From the NCBI RefSeq assembly GCF_024809975.1, contig NZ_JANUDY010000008.1, positions 62,001 through 126,000 on the forward strand: a stretch of 64,000 nt of DNA, read 5' to 3'. Shown here one piece after another: positions 51,055 to 60,153 of this stretch. The notes under the pieces were generated by a model. It saw only the letters and a list, made by a program, of their open reading frames with translations, was not told the origin of the DNA and searched no databases. Position 1 is the stretch's first letter; every line of letters starts with the position of its first letter. Origin of the DNA: Comamonas sp. BIGb0152 (lineage in GTDB: Bacteria; Pseudomonadota; Gammaproteobacteria; Burkholderiales; Burkholderiaceae_C). The position numbers and the translations under genes are program-made.

Positions 51055-51918
51055 TCAGTGGGCGGCAAAGCTCAGCTCATTGACGGCCAAGCGCTGGCGG
51101 GCCAGGGCCACCATATCGGCGGGGTAGCAGGTATAGGCGCTCAGCCTGCTGTCGTCGAGCTCATAGAGCACCACCAGCGCAGCGACCTCCCAGGCCCAGT
51201 GGGGGTGCTGCTCGCCGATGCCAATCAGCCGGCCAATGGCGGCAAGCGCCGGATGGGGCTGGCTGCTGTAATGCGTGTCAAGGTAGTGCTGCAAAGGCTC
51301 GGTGCCCAGCTCCGTTGGCTCGAAGAAGGCCATCAGATCGGCATAGGGCTTGGGGCAGAACACCTGGGCGGAGGCCTCTTCCTTGTCGCAGGCGACAGCG
51401 CTCAGGTAGTCGAGCAGGCAGTCGCAGCGGTTGCCCAGCAGGCGCTCGACAATGCCGGGGATCAGCTCCTGGCGCTCCAACAATACGGGCATGGCCAGCA
51501 GTTGCACTGCTGCCGGATAGTTGTTGGAGACGGGATCGATGGGCTGGCGCAGCTGGCTTGCAAGGCCGGCATCACTGCGCAGGAAGCCCGCGTATTCATT
51601 GCACCAGTGCAAGACATGCTCGAACAGGCTTTCCATGGAGCGCGGGGGCAGGCCACGGCTGTAGGCCAGGTCGAGCAACGCCAGCGACTGCAGTGCCGCC
51701 CGGCGCCAGCCATTGCGTGCCGCACGCTGGCTGTCGGCGTCCAGGTCCTGCACATCGAGGCCGTAGTAACCGTGGCTGGCAAACTCATGCAGGTTGGCCA
51801 GCCGGTCGGCCCAGGTCTCTGCCCAGCGATCCACATCCATCGGCAGACGGGGGCGCAACAAATGCCAGGGCTGTGCCTGGCAGTGTTTGAGCAAGCTGGG
51901 GAGGGCCGTGTAGTGCAT
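51055..51918 (-). CDS. PoNe-immunity-like (DUF1910/DUF1911) protein
   Basis: 287 residues, soluble and helical. The C-terminal segment HPHWAWEVAALVVLYELDDS followed by YTCYPADMVALARQR fits the DUF1911 pattern (Y/W-x-x-E-x-A-A ... D-D-S ... Y-P-x-D-L/M) of PoNi proteins, which neutralise PoNe-type DNase effectors of type VI secretion. The N-terminal half (AALQSLALLDLAYSRGLPPR, LFEHVLHWCNEYAGFL) fits DUF1910. No PoNe nuclease, PAAR, VgrG or Rhs gene lies within 10 kb on either side, so it is a solitary immunity gene. The family assignment is from motif memory, not a search. The flanks are core-like and GC is normal. Confidence 0.75.
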   Translation of the reverse strand: MHYTALPSLLKHCQAQPWHLLRPRLPMDVDRWAETWADRLANLHEFASHGYYGLDVQDLDADSQRAARNGWRRAALQSLALLDLAYSRGLPPRSMESLFEHVLHWCNEYAGFLRSDAGLASQLRQPIDPVSNNYPAAVQLLAMPVLLERQELIPGIVERLLGNRCDCLLDYLSAVACDKEEASAQVFCPKPYADLMAFFEPTELGTEPLQHYLDTHYSSQPHPALAAIGRLIGIGEQHPHWAWEVAALVVLYELDDSRLSAYTCYPADMVALARQRLAVNELSFAAH

Positions 51919-52148
51919 AAATCCTGTCTATCCGGTTCGCGCCTGGTAGCGGTGAAACGATGCGGCCTCCATTGGCCGAACAGATAGGCTAACGCATTTA
52001 CAAAGCTGGGTCGCCGTTTTGAGCAGAGGCTTACGCCTTATTACGCGAGATACATACTTGATCTCCTGCTATAAAAACAAAAGCAATTATGCAAAGGCAA
52101 AGGCGACGAACCTGGCCAACACCACGGCCGGGGACGGCAGGCAAGCCG

Positions 52149-52961
52149 CTACGGGGCGCTCAGAAAGCGGTGGAGGGCAAACAGGGTGGCATCCGGTGAT
52201 TCAGCCATCTGGTTGTGGCCGTTGGGAACCATCTCGACGCGCACCTGCTTGCCGGCAGCCTGGGCTGCATCCACCAGGCTGCGAGCGGCCTTGGCCGGCG
52301 TCATCTGGTCTTGCTCGCCCAGCACAAACAGCACCGGGCAGGCCAGGGCCGCCATCGCATGGGGGCCGTTGCTGTAGCGGTCGCAGGCCACAAAGCCGGT
52401 GTGCAGCAAGTTGGTGTGTGGGTTGCTGGCCTGTACCCGGCGGGCCAGGGCCATGCCGGCGCCAAACACCCAGCTGCCGGCACCCGATGGTGGCGCCAAG
52501 GTGGCCCGCGAGAAGGTTTGCACCAAGCGGATGGCCTGGTCTGGTGCATGCAGGGCCTGGTCCAGCAAGGCGGGTGCTACCTTCATCGGAGCGGCGGTGC
52601 CCACCAAGGCCAGATGGCTGATGCGCGCGCCCAAGCGTGCGGCTGCTTCCATGGCAATCAAGCTGCCCCAGCTGTGGCCAATCAGCGCGGCCTGTTGCAG
52701 GCCTGCCGCATCCAGGAGCTGTTCGATGAATTGGGCGGCTTGCTCCACACTTTGCGGCGCCTCGCCCGTGCTTTTGCAGTGGCCGGGCAGGTCAATGGCC
52801 AGCACATTCCAGCCGTGGTTGGCCAGGTAGCGGCTTTGCAGCGCCCAGACGCTGTGGTCGCAAAGCACACCGTGGATGAAGAGGGCCGTGGGCTGGCTGG
52901 CATCGAAGGCTTTGCCGCCGGTGTAGGCATAAAGGTCGGCACCTTGAACTTGGATTCGCAT
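52149..52961 (-). CDS. alpha/beta-hydrolase
   Basis: 270 residues. The oxyanion region is LFIHGVLCDHSVWALQSRYL, the nucleophile elbow LIGHSWGSLIAMEAA (Ser in GHSWG), the acid Asp in VLGEQDQMTPAKAA and the His in MVPNGHNQMAESPD. A cap domain spans PALLDQALHAPDQAIRLVQT. No signal peptide. An esterase or related hydrolase of unknown substrate. It follows the GNAT gene by 27 nt, in the metY-GNAT-hydrolase unit. Confidence 0.92.
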   Translation of the reverse strand: MRIQVQGADLYAYTGGKAFDASQPTALFIHGVLCDHSVWALQSRYLANHGWNVLAIDLPGHCKSTGEAPQSVEQAAQFIEQLLDAAGLQQAALIGHSWGSLIAMEAAARLGARISHLALVGTAAPMKVAPALLDQALHAPDQAIRLVQTFSRATLAPPSGAGSWVFGAGMALARRVQASNPHTNLLHTGFVACDRYSNGPHAMAALACPVLFVLGEQDQMTPAKAARSLVDAAQAAGKQVRVEMVPNGHNQMAESPDATLFALHRFLSAP

Positions 52962-52988
52962 GTCTGTGTTCCGATGGTGTGGCTGAGG

Positions 52989-53414
52989 CTAGATGTCAGC
53001 AATCAGGCGTTTGCCCAGGCTCACGGTCTGGTCGTTGCTGTAACCCAGGCTTTCGTAGAAGGCGATCACCGCCTCGTTGCCGCTGCGCACCTGCAAGTTG
53101 AGCTTGGGGCAGCCCAGCGCAGTGAGCGCCGCTTCGGCCTGCTGCATCAGCTGCCTGGCATGGCCCTGGCGTTGGTGTGCGGGGTGGACGGCCAGGTAGT
53201 TGATCCAGCCCCGGTGGCCGTCGTAGCCAACTATGATGCTGGCCATCACCTGGCCCTGGGCATCGACACCGACCCAGAACAGCTCGGGCGAGACGCTGAG
53301 CTTGCGCGCTATGTCTTTGTGCGGATCGTTCCAGGGACGGTAGAGGCCGCAGTCCTGCCAGAGCTGGATCACTGCTGGCGTATCTGGTGATGCAAAGGCG
53401 CGGATCTCCATCAT
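52989..53414 (-). CDS. GNAT-family acetyltransferase (YpeA-like)
   Basis: 141 residues. MEIRAFASPDTPAVIQLWQD and CGLYRPWNDPHKDIARKLS, then FWVGVDAQGQVMASIIVGYD, motif A INYLAVHPAHQRQGHARQLM (acetyl-CoA loop QRQGHA) and motif B LNLQVRSGNEAVIAFYESLG. The order and length match the YpeA group of GNAT enzymes. Tandem ATG codons at 53414 and 53411 overlap the stop of metY (ATGATG), so translation is coupled to metY. Substrate unknown. Confidence 0.9.
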   Translation of the reverse strand: MMEIRAFASPDTPAVIQLWQDCGLYRPWNDPHKDIARKLSVSPELFWVGVDAQGQVMASIIVGYDGHRGWINYLAVHPAHQRQGHARQLMQQAEAALTALGCPKLNLQVRSGNEAVIAFYESLGYSNDQTVSLGKRLIADI

Positions 53415-54709
53415 GCGGCCTTCTCTGCGGCTTTGAGCGCGCGCTTCAAGTCATCGATCAGGTCCTCGGCATCCTCGAGGCCGATGGACAGGCGGATGGT
53501 GCCCTGGCTGATGCCCGCTTGCAGCAGGGCGTCGTCCTGCATGCGGAAATGCGTGGTGCTGGCCGGGTGGATGACCAGGGAGCGGCAATCGCCCACATTG
53601 GCCAGGTGGCTAAAGACCTTGAGCGTCTCGATGAACTTTTTGCCCTGGTTGCGGTTGCCGGCGATGTCAAAGCTGAACACCGAGCCCGCGCCACGCGGCA
53701 GCAGCTTTTGCGCCAGCGCGTATGACGTGTGGCTCTCCAGCATGGGGTGGCCGACCCGGCTGACCATGGGGTGGCTGGCCAGAAATTGCACCACCTTTTC
53801 GGTGTTGCGCATGTGGCGCTCCATGCGCAGCGGCAAGGTCTCAATGCCTTGCAAGATCAGCCAGGCGCTGTGCGGGCTCATGCAGGCGCCAAAGTCGCGC
53901 AGGCCTTCGCGCCGGGCGCGCAGCAAGAAGGCGCCGGTCGTGGACTCTTCGCTGAACACCATGTTGTGAAAGCCGTCATAGGGCTCGGTCAGCTCGGGAA
54001 AGCGGCCGGATTTTTCCCAGTCAAAGCTGCCGCCATCGACCACGATGCCGCCGATGACGGTGCCATGGCCCGAGAGGAACTTGGTGGCCGAGTGGTAGAC
54101 GATGTCGGCGCCGTGCTCAAAGGGTTTGATCAGCCAGGGCGAGGTCAGGGTGGAGTCCACCAGCAGGGGCACGCCGGCCTCGTGCGCGATGGCCGAGACC
54201 GTGGGGATGTCCAGCACATCGAGGCCCGGGTTGCCCACGGTCTCGCCAAAGAACAGCTTGGTGTTGGGCCGCACGGCAGCGCGCCAGCCATCGATGTCGC
54301 CGGGTTTGACAAAGGTCGTCTCGATGCCAAAGCGGGCCAGCGTGTAGTGCAGCAGGTTCTGGCTGCCGCCATAAAGTGCGGTGCTGGCAACGATATGGCT
54401 GCCCGCGCCCATCAAGGTGGCAATCGACAGGTGCAGTGCCGCCTGGCCGCTGGCGACGGCAATGGCGCCTACGCCGCCTTCGAGTGCCGACACGCGCTGC
54501 TCGAGCACCGCATTGGTGGGGTTGCTGATGCGGCTGTAGACGTGGCCGGGGCGCTCCAGGTTGAACAGGCTGGCCGCGTGGTCGCTGGATTCGAAGACGA
54601 AGGAGGTGGTCAGGTGGATGGGGACGGCGCGGGCCCCGGTGGCAGGGTCTGGCTGGGCGCCGGCGTGCAGACTCAGGGTGTCAAAGCCGGGATCGGTATA
54701 GCCGGGCAT
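53411..54709 (-). CDS. metY: O-acetylhomoserine sulfhydrylase family (Cys/Met metabolism PLP enzyme)
   Basis: 432 residues from the ATG at 54709 with GGAGA upstream. Features: SLHAGAQPDPATGARAVPIH, RISNPTNAVLEQRVSALEGG, SGQAALHLSIATLMGAGSHI, PLLVDSTLTSPWLIKPFEHG and the PLP-lysine segment IVYHSATKFLSGHGTVIGG (Lys in SATK), plus EDAEDLIDDLKRALKAA. It converts O-acetylhomoserine and sulfide to homocysteine, or acts as a related gamma-synthase; the length and start motif favour MetY. No SAM riboswitch recognised upstream. Head of a unit with the GNAT and hydrolase genes. Confidence 0.9.
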   Translation of the reverse strand: MPGYTDPGFDTLSLHAGAQPDPATGARAVPIHLTTSFVFESSDHAASLFNLERPGHVYSRISNPTNAVLEQRVSALEGGVGAIAVASGQAALHLSIATLMGAGSHIVASTALYGGSQNLLHYTLARFGIETTFVKPGDIDGWRAAVRPNTKLFFGETVGNPGLDVLDIPTVSAIAHEAGVPLLVDSTLTSPWLIKPFEHGADIVYHSATKFLSGHGTVIGGIVVDGGSFDWEKSGRFPELTEPYDGFHNMVFSEESTTGAFLLRARREGLRDFGACMSPHSAWLILQGIETLPLRMERHMRNTEKVVQFLASHPMVSRVGHPMLESHTSYALAQKLLPRGAGSVFSFDIAGNRNQGKKFIETLKVFSHLANVGDCRSLVIHPASTTHFRMQDDALLQAGISQGTIRLSIGLEDAEDLIDDLKRALKAAEKAA

Positions 54710-54870
54710 GGCGTATCTCCGTGATGTTGTCGTTCTGGACGGGCATTGTCGGCTATATTTAGCAGACCTGCGCTGGCGGGCCTGTCGCCGATGCGTGTGC
54801 ATGCAACAGGCCACAAAGGGCCACAATGGGCCGCAACCCGCGTGGATGAGAACGGTAAAAGGAGACACCC

Positions 54871-55320
54871 ATGAAAGTCAGCGATATCCTCCGCCTCAAA
54901 GGCAACACCCTCTACACGGCCAGCGTCAACGACCCGCTGGGCGATGCGATCCAGACCATGGCCGAGAAAGACATCGGCTCGCTGGTGGTGATGGAGCACG
55001 GCGATATCGTGGGCATGCTGACCTTCCGCGAAGTGATTGTGGCCATCGTCAACAACGGCGGCACGGCAGGCAATATTCTTGTACGCAGCGTGATGGACGA
55101 TGCACCGCTCACCTGCACGATGGAAACCGACATGGACGAGGTGCGCCGCATGATGCTAGACCGCCATGCCCGCTACATGCCGGTGATGGACAAGAAAATG
55201 CTGATGGGCGTGATCAGCTTCTACGACGTGGCCAAGGCCGTCGTTGACAGCCAGAACTTCGAGAACAAGATGCTCAAGGCCTATATCCGCGACTGGCCGG
55301 TGGACGGCGAATCCGATTGA
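54871..55320 (+). CDS. CBS-domain-pair protein
   Basis: 149 residues starting MKVSDILRLKGNTLYTASVN, with AAAGGAGAC as ribosome binding site. Two CBS motifs in tandem: DPLGDAIQTMAEKDIGSLVV / GDIVGMLTFREVIVAIVNNG, and EVRRMMLDRHARYMPVMDKK / MLMGVISFYDVAKAVVDSQ. Such stand-alone Bateman modules bind adenosine nucleotides and modulate partner proteins; no partner is encoded next to it. Divergent from metY. Confidence 0.95.
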   Translation: MKVSDILRLKGNTLYTASVNDPLGDAIQTMAEKDIGSLVVMEHGDIVGMLTFREVIVAIVNNGGTAGNILVRSVMDDAPLTCTMETDMDEVRRMMLDRHARYMPVMDKKMLMGVISFYDVAKAVVDSQNFENKMLKAYIRDWPVDGESD

Positions 55321-55435
55321 GTGCCTGACCGGCGCAGCTGGGCGTGCAAGCCGGTCATCCGCCCACCCAGCGGCCCGCGAGGCCGCTTTTTTACGCCTGG
55401 TGCAAGCCCACAGTGCGCAGCCACCAAGGCTGGCA

Positions 55436-56806
55436 TCAAAAGCGGATGATGCGCCCGGGAAGGGCGCCGAGCGTGTCGCTGGCTGCGGCGGTGTCCTTGG
55501 CCTGTTGCGCCGGCTCTGCAGGCAGCCCAACGTACTGCGCCCGGGGGCGGATCAGTTGGCCGCTTTGGCGCTGCTCCAGCGCGTGCGCCAACCAGCCGGC
55601 CGTGCGGCCCAGTGCAAACAGCACAAAGGCCGCGCCTGCCGGCAGACCCAGGCTGCGCTGGATGGCGACCAGCGCATAGTCCAGGCTGGGATGCAGGCCC
55701 GTGTGGCGGTGGACGGAATCCAGCAGGCTGCTGCGATGGGGGTCGTGTGCCAGCAGGCTCAGCAGCCGCTGGCTGCGCGGGTCGCCCGCTGGGTAGAGTG
55801 GATGGCCAAAGCCGGCGCAGTAATGCGGGCTGCCGCTGCTGCGGGTGTCGGCCAGCAGCTGGCCCAGCGATGCGGGCAGCGTGGCGCTGGCTTGCGGCGC
55901 AGCATGCCACTCGTCCCAGTGCTGGTCGATGACCGCCGTCATCCCCCCGTGCAGCGGTCCTGTCAGTGCCGCCAGGCCTGCGCCCAGGCTGGCATGGAGG
56001 CTGGCGCCCGTTGAGGCCACCACCCGCGCCGCAAAGCTGGAGGCATTGAGTTCATGGTCAGCGCACAGCACCAAGGCTTGGCGCAGGGTGTGTTGGCCTG
56101 CCGCATCCAGTTGCCAGGCAGTGGCCAGTTGCACATGAACCGGCATGCGCTGCTCGGCTTGGGCCGCCGCTACCCCCGCTACCGCCGCCGCCGCATCGGC
56201 CGGCAGGCCGGTCAGCACCCAGCGCATCTGTTGCAGCAACCGCGTTGGCCAGCTAGGGTCGTGCGCGTCTGGCTCCTGGGCCGGCAGGCTGTGCCAGGCG
56301 CTGAGTGCTTGCGCGGCCGGGGGCAAGGGCGCGGACGGCGGCCTGGCCCGATGCGCTGCGGCTACCGGCTCAGGGGTTGCGCCTGCCTCGCGGGTGTGCG
56401 GCGCGGGGCTGGGCTCTTGGCCCAGCAGCAGTGCGGCGGTTTCCTCCAGCCCCGCATGCTGCGCCCATTGCAGCGCGTTGCGGCCCCGGTAGTACAGCTG
56501 GCCGCCGGCGACCTGGGTGATGGCCGAATGCAGCACCGGCGTGCCCCAGTCCAGCGTTGAGCGGGCCAGCCTTGCTGGGTTGCGAACGGTTTGCCGCTGG
56601 CGCGCCAGGCGCTGCACATCGATGCGGGCATAGACATGGCCGCGCTGGCCCGGCTGCGTATGTGCCCGCAGCAGGCCCCGGCTGACATAGGCGTAGAGAC
56701 TGGCGCGCTGCACGCCCAGCAGCGCAGCGGCTTGCTGGCTGTCGAGCCAGGGGCTGTCATGGTGGCTGGCGGGTGCTGGGGCTGGGGCTGGTGGGGCGCG
56801 GTCCAT
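55436..56806 (-). CDS. citrate synthase-like protein with N-terminal HTH
   Basis: 456 residues from the ATG at 56806. N terminus: a MerR/excisionase-like HTH (WLDSQQAAALLGVQRASLYA, YVSRGLLRAHTQPGQRGHVY). The rest is citrate-synthase fold: LCADHELNASSFAARVVAST (catalytic His), GPLHGGMTAVIDQHWDEWH (second His) and GFGHPLYPAGDPRSQRLLSL (third region with Asp/Arg). Such HTH-citrate-synthase proteins are widespread in beta- and gammaproteobacteria; activity and role (2-methylcitrate, citrate or regulation) are unsettled. The central 60-residue Pro/Ala-rich insertion (APHTREAGATPEPVAAAHRA) may be a flexible linker. Divergent from a CaiB-like gene, so both may serve one acyl-CoA pathway. Confidence 0.88.
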   Translation of the reverse strand: MDRAPPAPAPAPASHHDSPWLDSQQAAALLGVQRASLYAYVSRGLLRAHTQPGQRGHVYARIDVQRLARQRQTVRNPARLARSTLDWGTPVLHSAITQVAGGQLYYRGRNALQWAQHAGLEETAALLLGQEPSPAPHTREAGATPEPVAAAHRARPPSAPLPPAAQALSAWHSLPAQEPDAHDPSWPTRLLQQMRWVLTGLPADAAAAVAGVAAAQAEQRMPVHVQLATAWQLDAAGQHTLRQALVLCADHELNASSFAARVVASTGASLHASLGAGLAALTGPLHGGMTAVIDQHWDEWHAAPQASATLPASLGQLLADTRSSGSPHYCAGFGHPLYPAGDPRSQRLLSLLAHDPHRSSLLDSVHRHTGLHPSLDYALVAIQRSLGLPAGAAFVLFALGRTAGWLAHALEQRQSGQLIRPRAQYVGLPAEPAQQAKDTAAASDTLGALPGRIIRF

Positions 56807-56882
56807 GGGCCATGCTACTGCAGTGCGGGCGGCCTTGCATGTGTACCCGGCCAATCAAGATTGACCGCTGGCGCAGGCGGGC

Positions 56883-58400
56883 TTGCAATGGCAGCAGTTC
56901 AGTCCCAATCCGGAGAATGCCTTGCCCGCTACCACCACCGCCACCACAAACACTACCACCGATGCAGCCCATGGCCTGCTGCATGCCGCCATACGCGATG
57001 CCGTGCAAACGCTCTGGCAGCAGGCCGGCCTGCCCGACCTGGCTGGGGACGAGAGCGGCTTGGCACTCAGCGGCGATGGCCGGGCCTATCCATCGAGCTT
57101 TTGCCTGGATGTTGCCGCACCGGCTGGCGTGGCTGCCAGCAGCTTGGCGAGCGCGCTGATTTACCAGCGCCGCCAGCACCAGGCCATGCCCCAAGTGGCC
57201 GTGGATGTGGGCCATGTGCTGGCCGAGTGCAGCGGCTATTTCACACTCGATGGCCAGCAGCCGAACTTGTGGGCGCCCATCTCGGGCCTGTATGCCTGTG
57301 GTGCCGATCTGGGTGAGCCGGGCTGGCTGCGCATCCATGCCAATTTTGAGCACCACCGCGATGGCGTGCTGCGCTTGCTGGGGCTGCCCACCGGGGCTGC
57401 CACCACCCGGCAGCAGGTGGCAGAGGCGCTAAAGGGCTGGGCGGCGCCAGCCGTGGAGGAGCGTGCTGCAGCCTTGGGCCTGGTGGTGGCGGCAGCGCGC
57501 AGCCTGCAAGCATGGCGCGCGCATCCGCAAAGCGCAGCGGTGGCCGCGCAGCCCTTGGTGTCCATCACGCAGCTGGACAGCGACAAGCCCGCAGCGCCCC
57601 TTGAATGGCCTGCCCCCGCACAGCCTCGACCGCTGGATGGCCTGCGCGTGCTGGACCTGACCCGCATCCTGGCCGGGCCGGTGGCGGCGCGCAGCTTGGC
57701 GGCGCAGGGGGCCGATGTGCTGATGCTCAATGGGCCGGGCCTGCCCAATATCGAGGCCATTGCTGATTTGAGCCGGGGCAAGCGTTCGGCTTTGCTGGAC
57801 CTGAAATCAACGGAGGGGCAATCGAAGATGGCAGCTTTGCTAAGCCAGGCCCATGTGCTATTGCAGGGCTACCGGCCCGGCGCGCTGGATGCACTGGGCC
57901 TGGATCCGCCATCCGCCGCCCGGCTGCGCCCCGGCATCGTGTATGCCAGCCTGTCCGCCTATGGGCGCAGCGGCCCTTGGGCCGACCGGCGCGGTTTTGA
58001 TTCGCTGGTGCAGACGGTCTGCGGCATCAACTGGGCCGAGGGGCAGGCTTTTGGCAGCGATGGGTTGCGGGCGCTGCCGCTGCAGATTCTGGATTACAGC
58101 GCGGGCTTTTTGCTGGCCTTTGGCATCCAGGCCGCGCTCTACCGCCAGGCGAGCGTGGGCGGCAGCTGGCATGTGCAGGTGTCGCTGGCGCGGGTGGCGC
58201 AGTGGCTGCAGGCCATGGGCCAAAGGCCGGTGCCTGCTGCGCCGGCGCAAGGCGAGGTGCCGGGCGCAGCCTACCTGGAAGCGCTGGACACCGGCTTTGG
58301 GCACTTGCAGGCGGTACGCCACAGCGCTGTGCTGCAGGGCCTGCCCAGCGCCTGGCCCCATGCCGGCCAGCCACCGGGCGGCGACATGCCCTGCTGGTGA
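56883..58400 (+). CDS. CaiB/BaiF-family CoA transferase-like protein
   Basis: 505 residues from a TTG at 56883; a TTG at 56922 preceded by CGGAG is a good alternative and would remove 13 residues. No ATG precedes the conserved part. Class III CoA-transferase features: LRVLDLTRILAGPVAARSLA, DVLMLNGPGLPNIEAIADLS followed by RGKRSALLDLKSTEG, AHVLLQGYRPGALDALGLDP, VYASLSAYGRSGPWADRRGF and D in the catalytic position of GFDSLVQTVCGI. The N-terminal 250 residues carry an extra, half-repeat-like domain. It transfers CoA between carboxylic acids; the substrate is unknown. Adjacent to the citrate-synthase-like gene in divergent orientation. Confidence 0.88.
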   Translation: MQWQQFSPNPENALPATTTATTNTTTDAAHGLLHAAIRDAVQTLWQQAGLPDLAGDESGLALSGDGRAYPSSFCLDVAAPAGVAASSLASALIYQRRQHQAMPQVAVDVGHVLAECSGYFTLDGQQPNLWAPISGLYACGADLGEPGWLRIHANFEHHRDGVLRLLGLPTGAATTRQQVAEALKGWAAPAVEERAAALGLVVAAARSLQAWRAHPQSAAVAAQPLVSITQLDSDKPAAPLEWPAPAQPRPLDGLRVLDLTRILAGPVAARSLAAQGADVLMLNGPGLPNIEAIADLSRGKRSALLDLKSTEGQSKMAALLSQAHVLLQGYRPGALDALGLDPPSAARLRPGIVYASLSAYGRSGPWADRRGFDSLVQTVCGINWAEGQAFGSDGLRALPLQILDYSAGFLLAFGIQAALYRQASVGGSWHVQVSLARVAQWLQAMGQRPVPAAPAQGEVPGAAYLEALDTGFGHLQAVRHSAVLQGLPSAWPHAGQPPGGDMPCW

Positions 58401-58448
58401 GCCCTGCGGGGCTGCGCGGGGTACTGGCATCAGTGATAATGCGGGGCT

Positions 58449-59546
58449 ATGAGCGGCAATACCTTCGGCACCCTGTTTACTGTTACCAACTTTGGCGAAT
58501 CCCATGGCCCGGCGATTGGCTGCGTGATTGACGGCTGCCCACCCGGCATGGCGTTGAGCGAGGCAGACATCCAGTTCGACCTGGACCGCCGGCGCCCCGG
58601 CACCAGCAAGTTTGTCACCCAGCGCAATGAGCCCGACAGCGTGGAGATCCTCTCGGGCGTCTACGAAGGCAAGACCACGGGCACGCCGATTGCGCTGCTG
58701 ATCCGCAATACCGACCAGCGCAGCAAGGACTACTCCAACATTGCGCAAAGCTTTCGCCCTGGCCATGCCGACTATGCCTACTGGCACAAATACGGTATCC
58801 GTGATCCGCGCGGCGGTGGTCGCTCTTCGGCCCGGCTGACGGCGCCCACGGTGGCCGCTGGTGCCGTGGCCAAGAAGTGGCTGAAAGAGAAGTTTGGCAC
58901 CGAATTCCGCGCCTGCATGCTGCAGGTGGGTGAGGTGGCCCTGCCGTTTGAGGACTGGGCGCATGTGCCCAACAACCCGTTTTTCGCGCCGGTGGCCGAC
59001 GTTAGCCGCTATGAAGACTATATGGATGCGCTGCGCAAAGCGGGGGATTCCTGTGGCGCGCTGATCCGGGTGCAGGCCAGCGGTGTGCCCGTCGGTCTGG
59101 GCGAGCCGCTGTATGACAAGCTCGACGCCGATATCGCCTACGCAATGATGGGGCTCAATGCCGTCAAGGCGGTGGAGATTGGCGCTGGTTTTGACAGCGT
59201 GGGCCAGCGCGGCACCACGCATGGCGATTCGCTCAGCCCCCAAGGCTTTCGCAGCAACAATGCCGGCGGCATTCTGGGCGGCATCAGCACCGGGCAGGAC
59301 ATCGAGATCCGCATCGCCATCAAGCCCACCAGCTCGATCATCAGCCCCCGCGAGTCGATCGATACCGACGGCAAGAGCACCGAGGTCATCACCAAGGGCC
59401 GGCACGACCCCTGCGTGGGCATCCGCGCGGCACCGATTGCCGAGGCCTTGCTGGCCATGGTGCTGATGGACCATGCCTTGCGCCACCGCGCCCAGAACAG
59501 CGATGTGGTGCTGAGCGTGGCGCCGATTGCGGCCGAGGCGCCGTAA
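58449..59546 (+). CDS. aroC: chorismate synthase
   Basis: 365 residues, the standard length. It converts EPSP to chorismate with reduced FMN. Signature: [40 protein letters not shown] followed by [18 protein letters not shown], and [20 protein letters not shown] plus IAIKPTSSI. The ATG at 58449 opens the canonical [10 protein letters not shown]. Convergent with nrdR; the two share a bidirectional terminator. Confidence 0.98.
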   Translation: MSGNTFGTLFTVTNFGESHGPAIGCVIDGCPPGMALSEADIQFDLDRRRPGTSKFVTQRNEPDSVEILSGVYEGKTTGTPIALLIRNTDQRSKDYSNIAQSFRPGHADYAYWHKYGIRDPRGGGRSSARLTAPTVAAGAVAKKWLKEKFGTEFRACMLQVGEVALPFEDWAHVPNNPFFAPVADVSRYEDYMDALRKAGDSCGALIRVQASGVPVGLGEPLYDKLDADIAYAMMGLNAVKAVEIGAGFDSVGQRGTTHGDSLSPQGFRSNNAGGILGGISTGQDIEIRIAIKPTSSIISPRESIDTDGKSTEVITKGRHDPCVGIRAAPIAEALLAMVLMDHALRHRAQNSDVVLSVAPIAAEAP

Positions 59547-59601
59547 CGCCGAGGCGGCTGCGCGGATCTGCGGTCTGCGCGGGCCGCCGCAAGTGCAGCA
59601 A

Positions 59602-59634
59602 CAAAAATGCGAACCCTGGGGTTCGCATTTTTTG
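59602..59634. terminator. bidirectional terminator between aroC and nrdR
   Basis: AAAAATGCGAACCC-TG-GGGTTCGCATTTTTT: stem with A tract on one side and T tract on the other, functional for both convergent genes. Confidence 0.92.
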
Positions 59635-59638
59635 TGGC

Positions 59639-60130
59639 TCAGTCCTTTTTACGGGCGCTGTCTTTCTTGGGCTCGGGCGGCGGGGTGGTCACCTCATCGA
59701 CGATGGACTTGAACTGGTCAATGTCCTCGAAGCTGCGGTAGACGCTGGCATAGCGGATGTAGGCCACCTTGTCCAATTTTTGCAGCGCGGCCATGACCAG
59801 CTCGCCAATCAGATGGGTCTGCACCTCGCGGGCACCCAAGGTGCGCAGTTTGTCCTCAACATGCTCAAGCGCCATATCCACATTGTCAATGCTTACCGGG
59901 CGCTTTCTCAGCGCCAGGCTGAACGAGCCGCGCAGCTTGCTGCGGTCGTAGTCGATGCGCCTGCCGTCCTTTTTGACGATGACGGGCAGGCTGACCTCGG
60001 GCCGCTCATAGGTGGTAAAGCGCTTCTCGCAATGGCCGCACTGGCGCCTGCGCCGTACAAAGCCGCCGTCTTCTGCAACACGGGTTTCCACCACCTGGGT
60101 GTCGGGATGGCTGCAGAAGGGGCATTTCAT
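59639..60130 (-). CDS. nrdR: transcriptional repressor NrdR
   Basis: 163 residues. Zinc ribbon [20 protein letters not shown] with [20 protein letters not shown], then an ATP-cone domain ([40 protein letters not shown]). It represses ribonucleotide reductase genes in response to dATP/ATP. It lies 23 nt after glyA, the conserved betaproteobacterial arrangement. The C-terminal tail is Pro/Lys-rich. Confidence 0.97.
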   Translation of the reverse strand: MKCPFCSHPDTQVVETRVAEDGGFVRRRRQCGHCEKRFTTYERPEVSLPVIVKKDGRRIDYDRSKLRGSFSLALRKRPVSIDNVDMALEHVEDKLRTLGAREVQTHLIGELVMAALQKLDKVAYIRYASVYRSFEDIDQFKSIVDEVTTPPPEPKKDSARKKD

Positions 60131-60153
60131 AGGCGCGGGCGCAGCTCAGCGCA

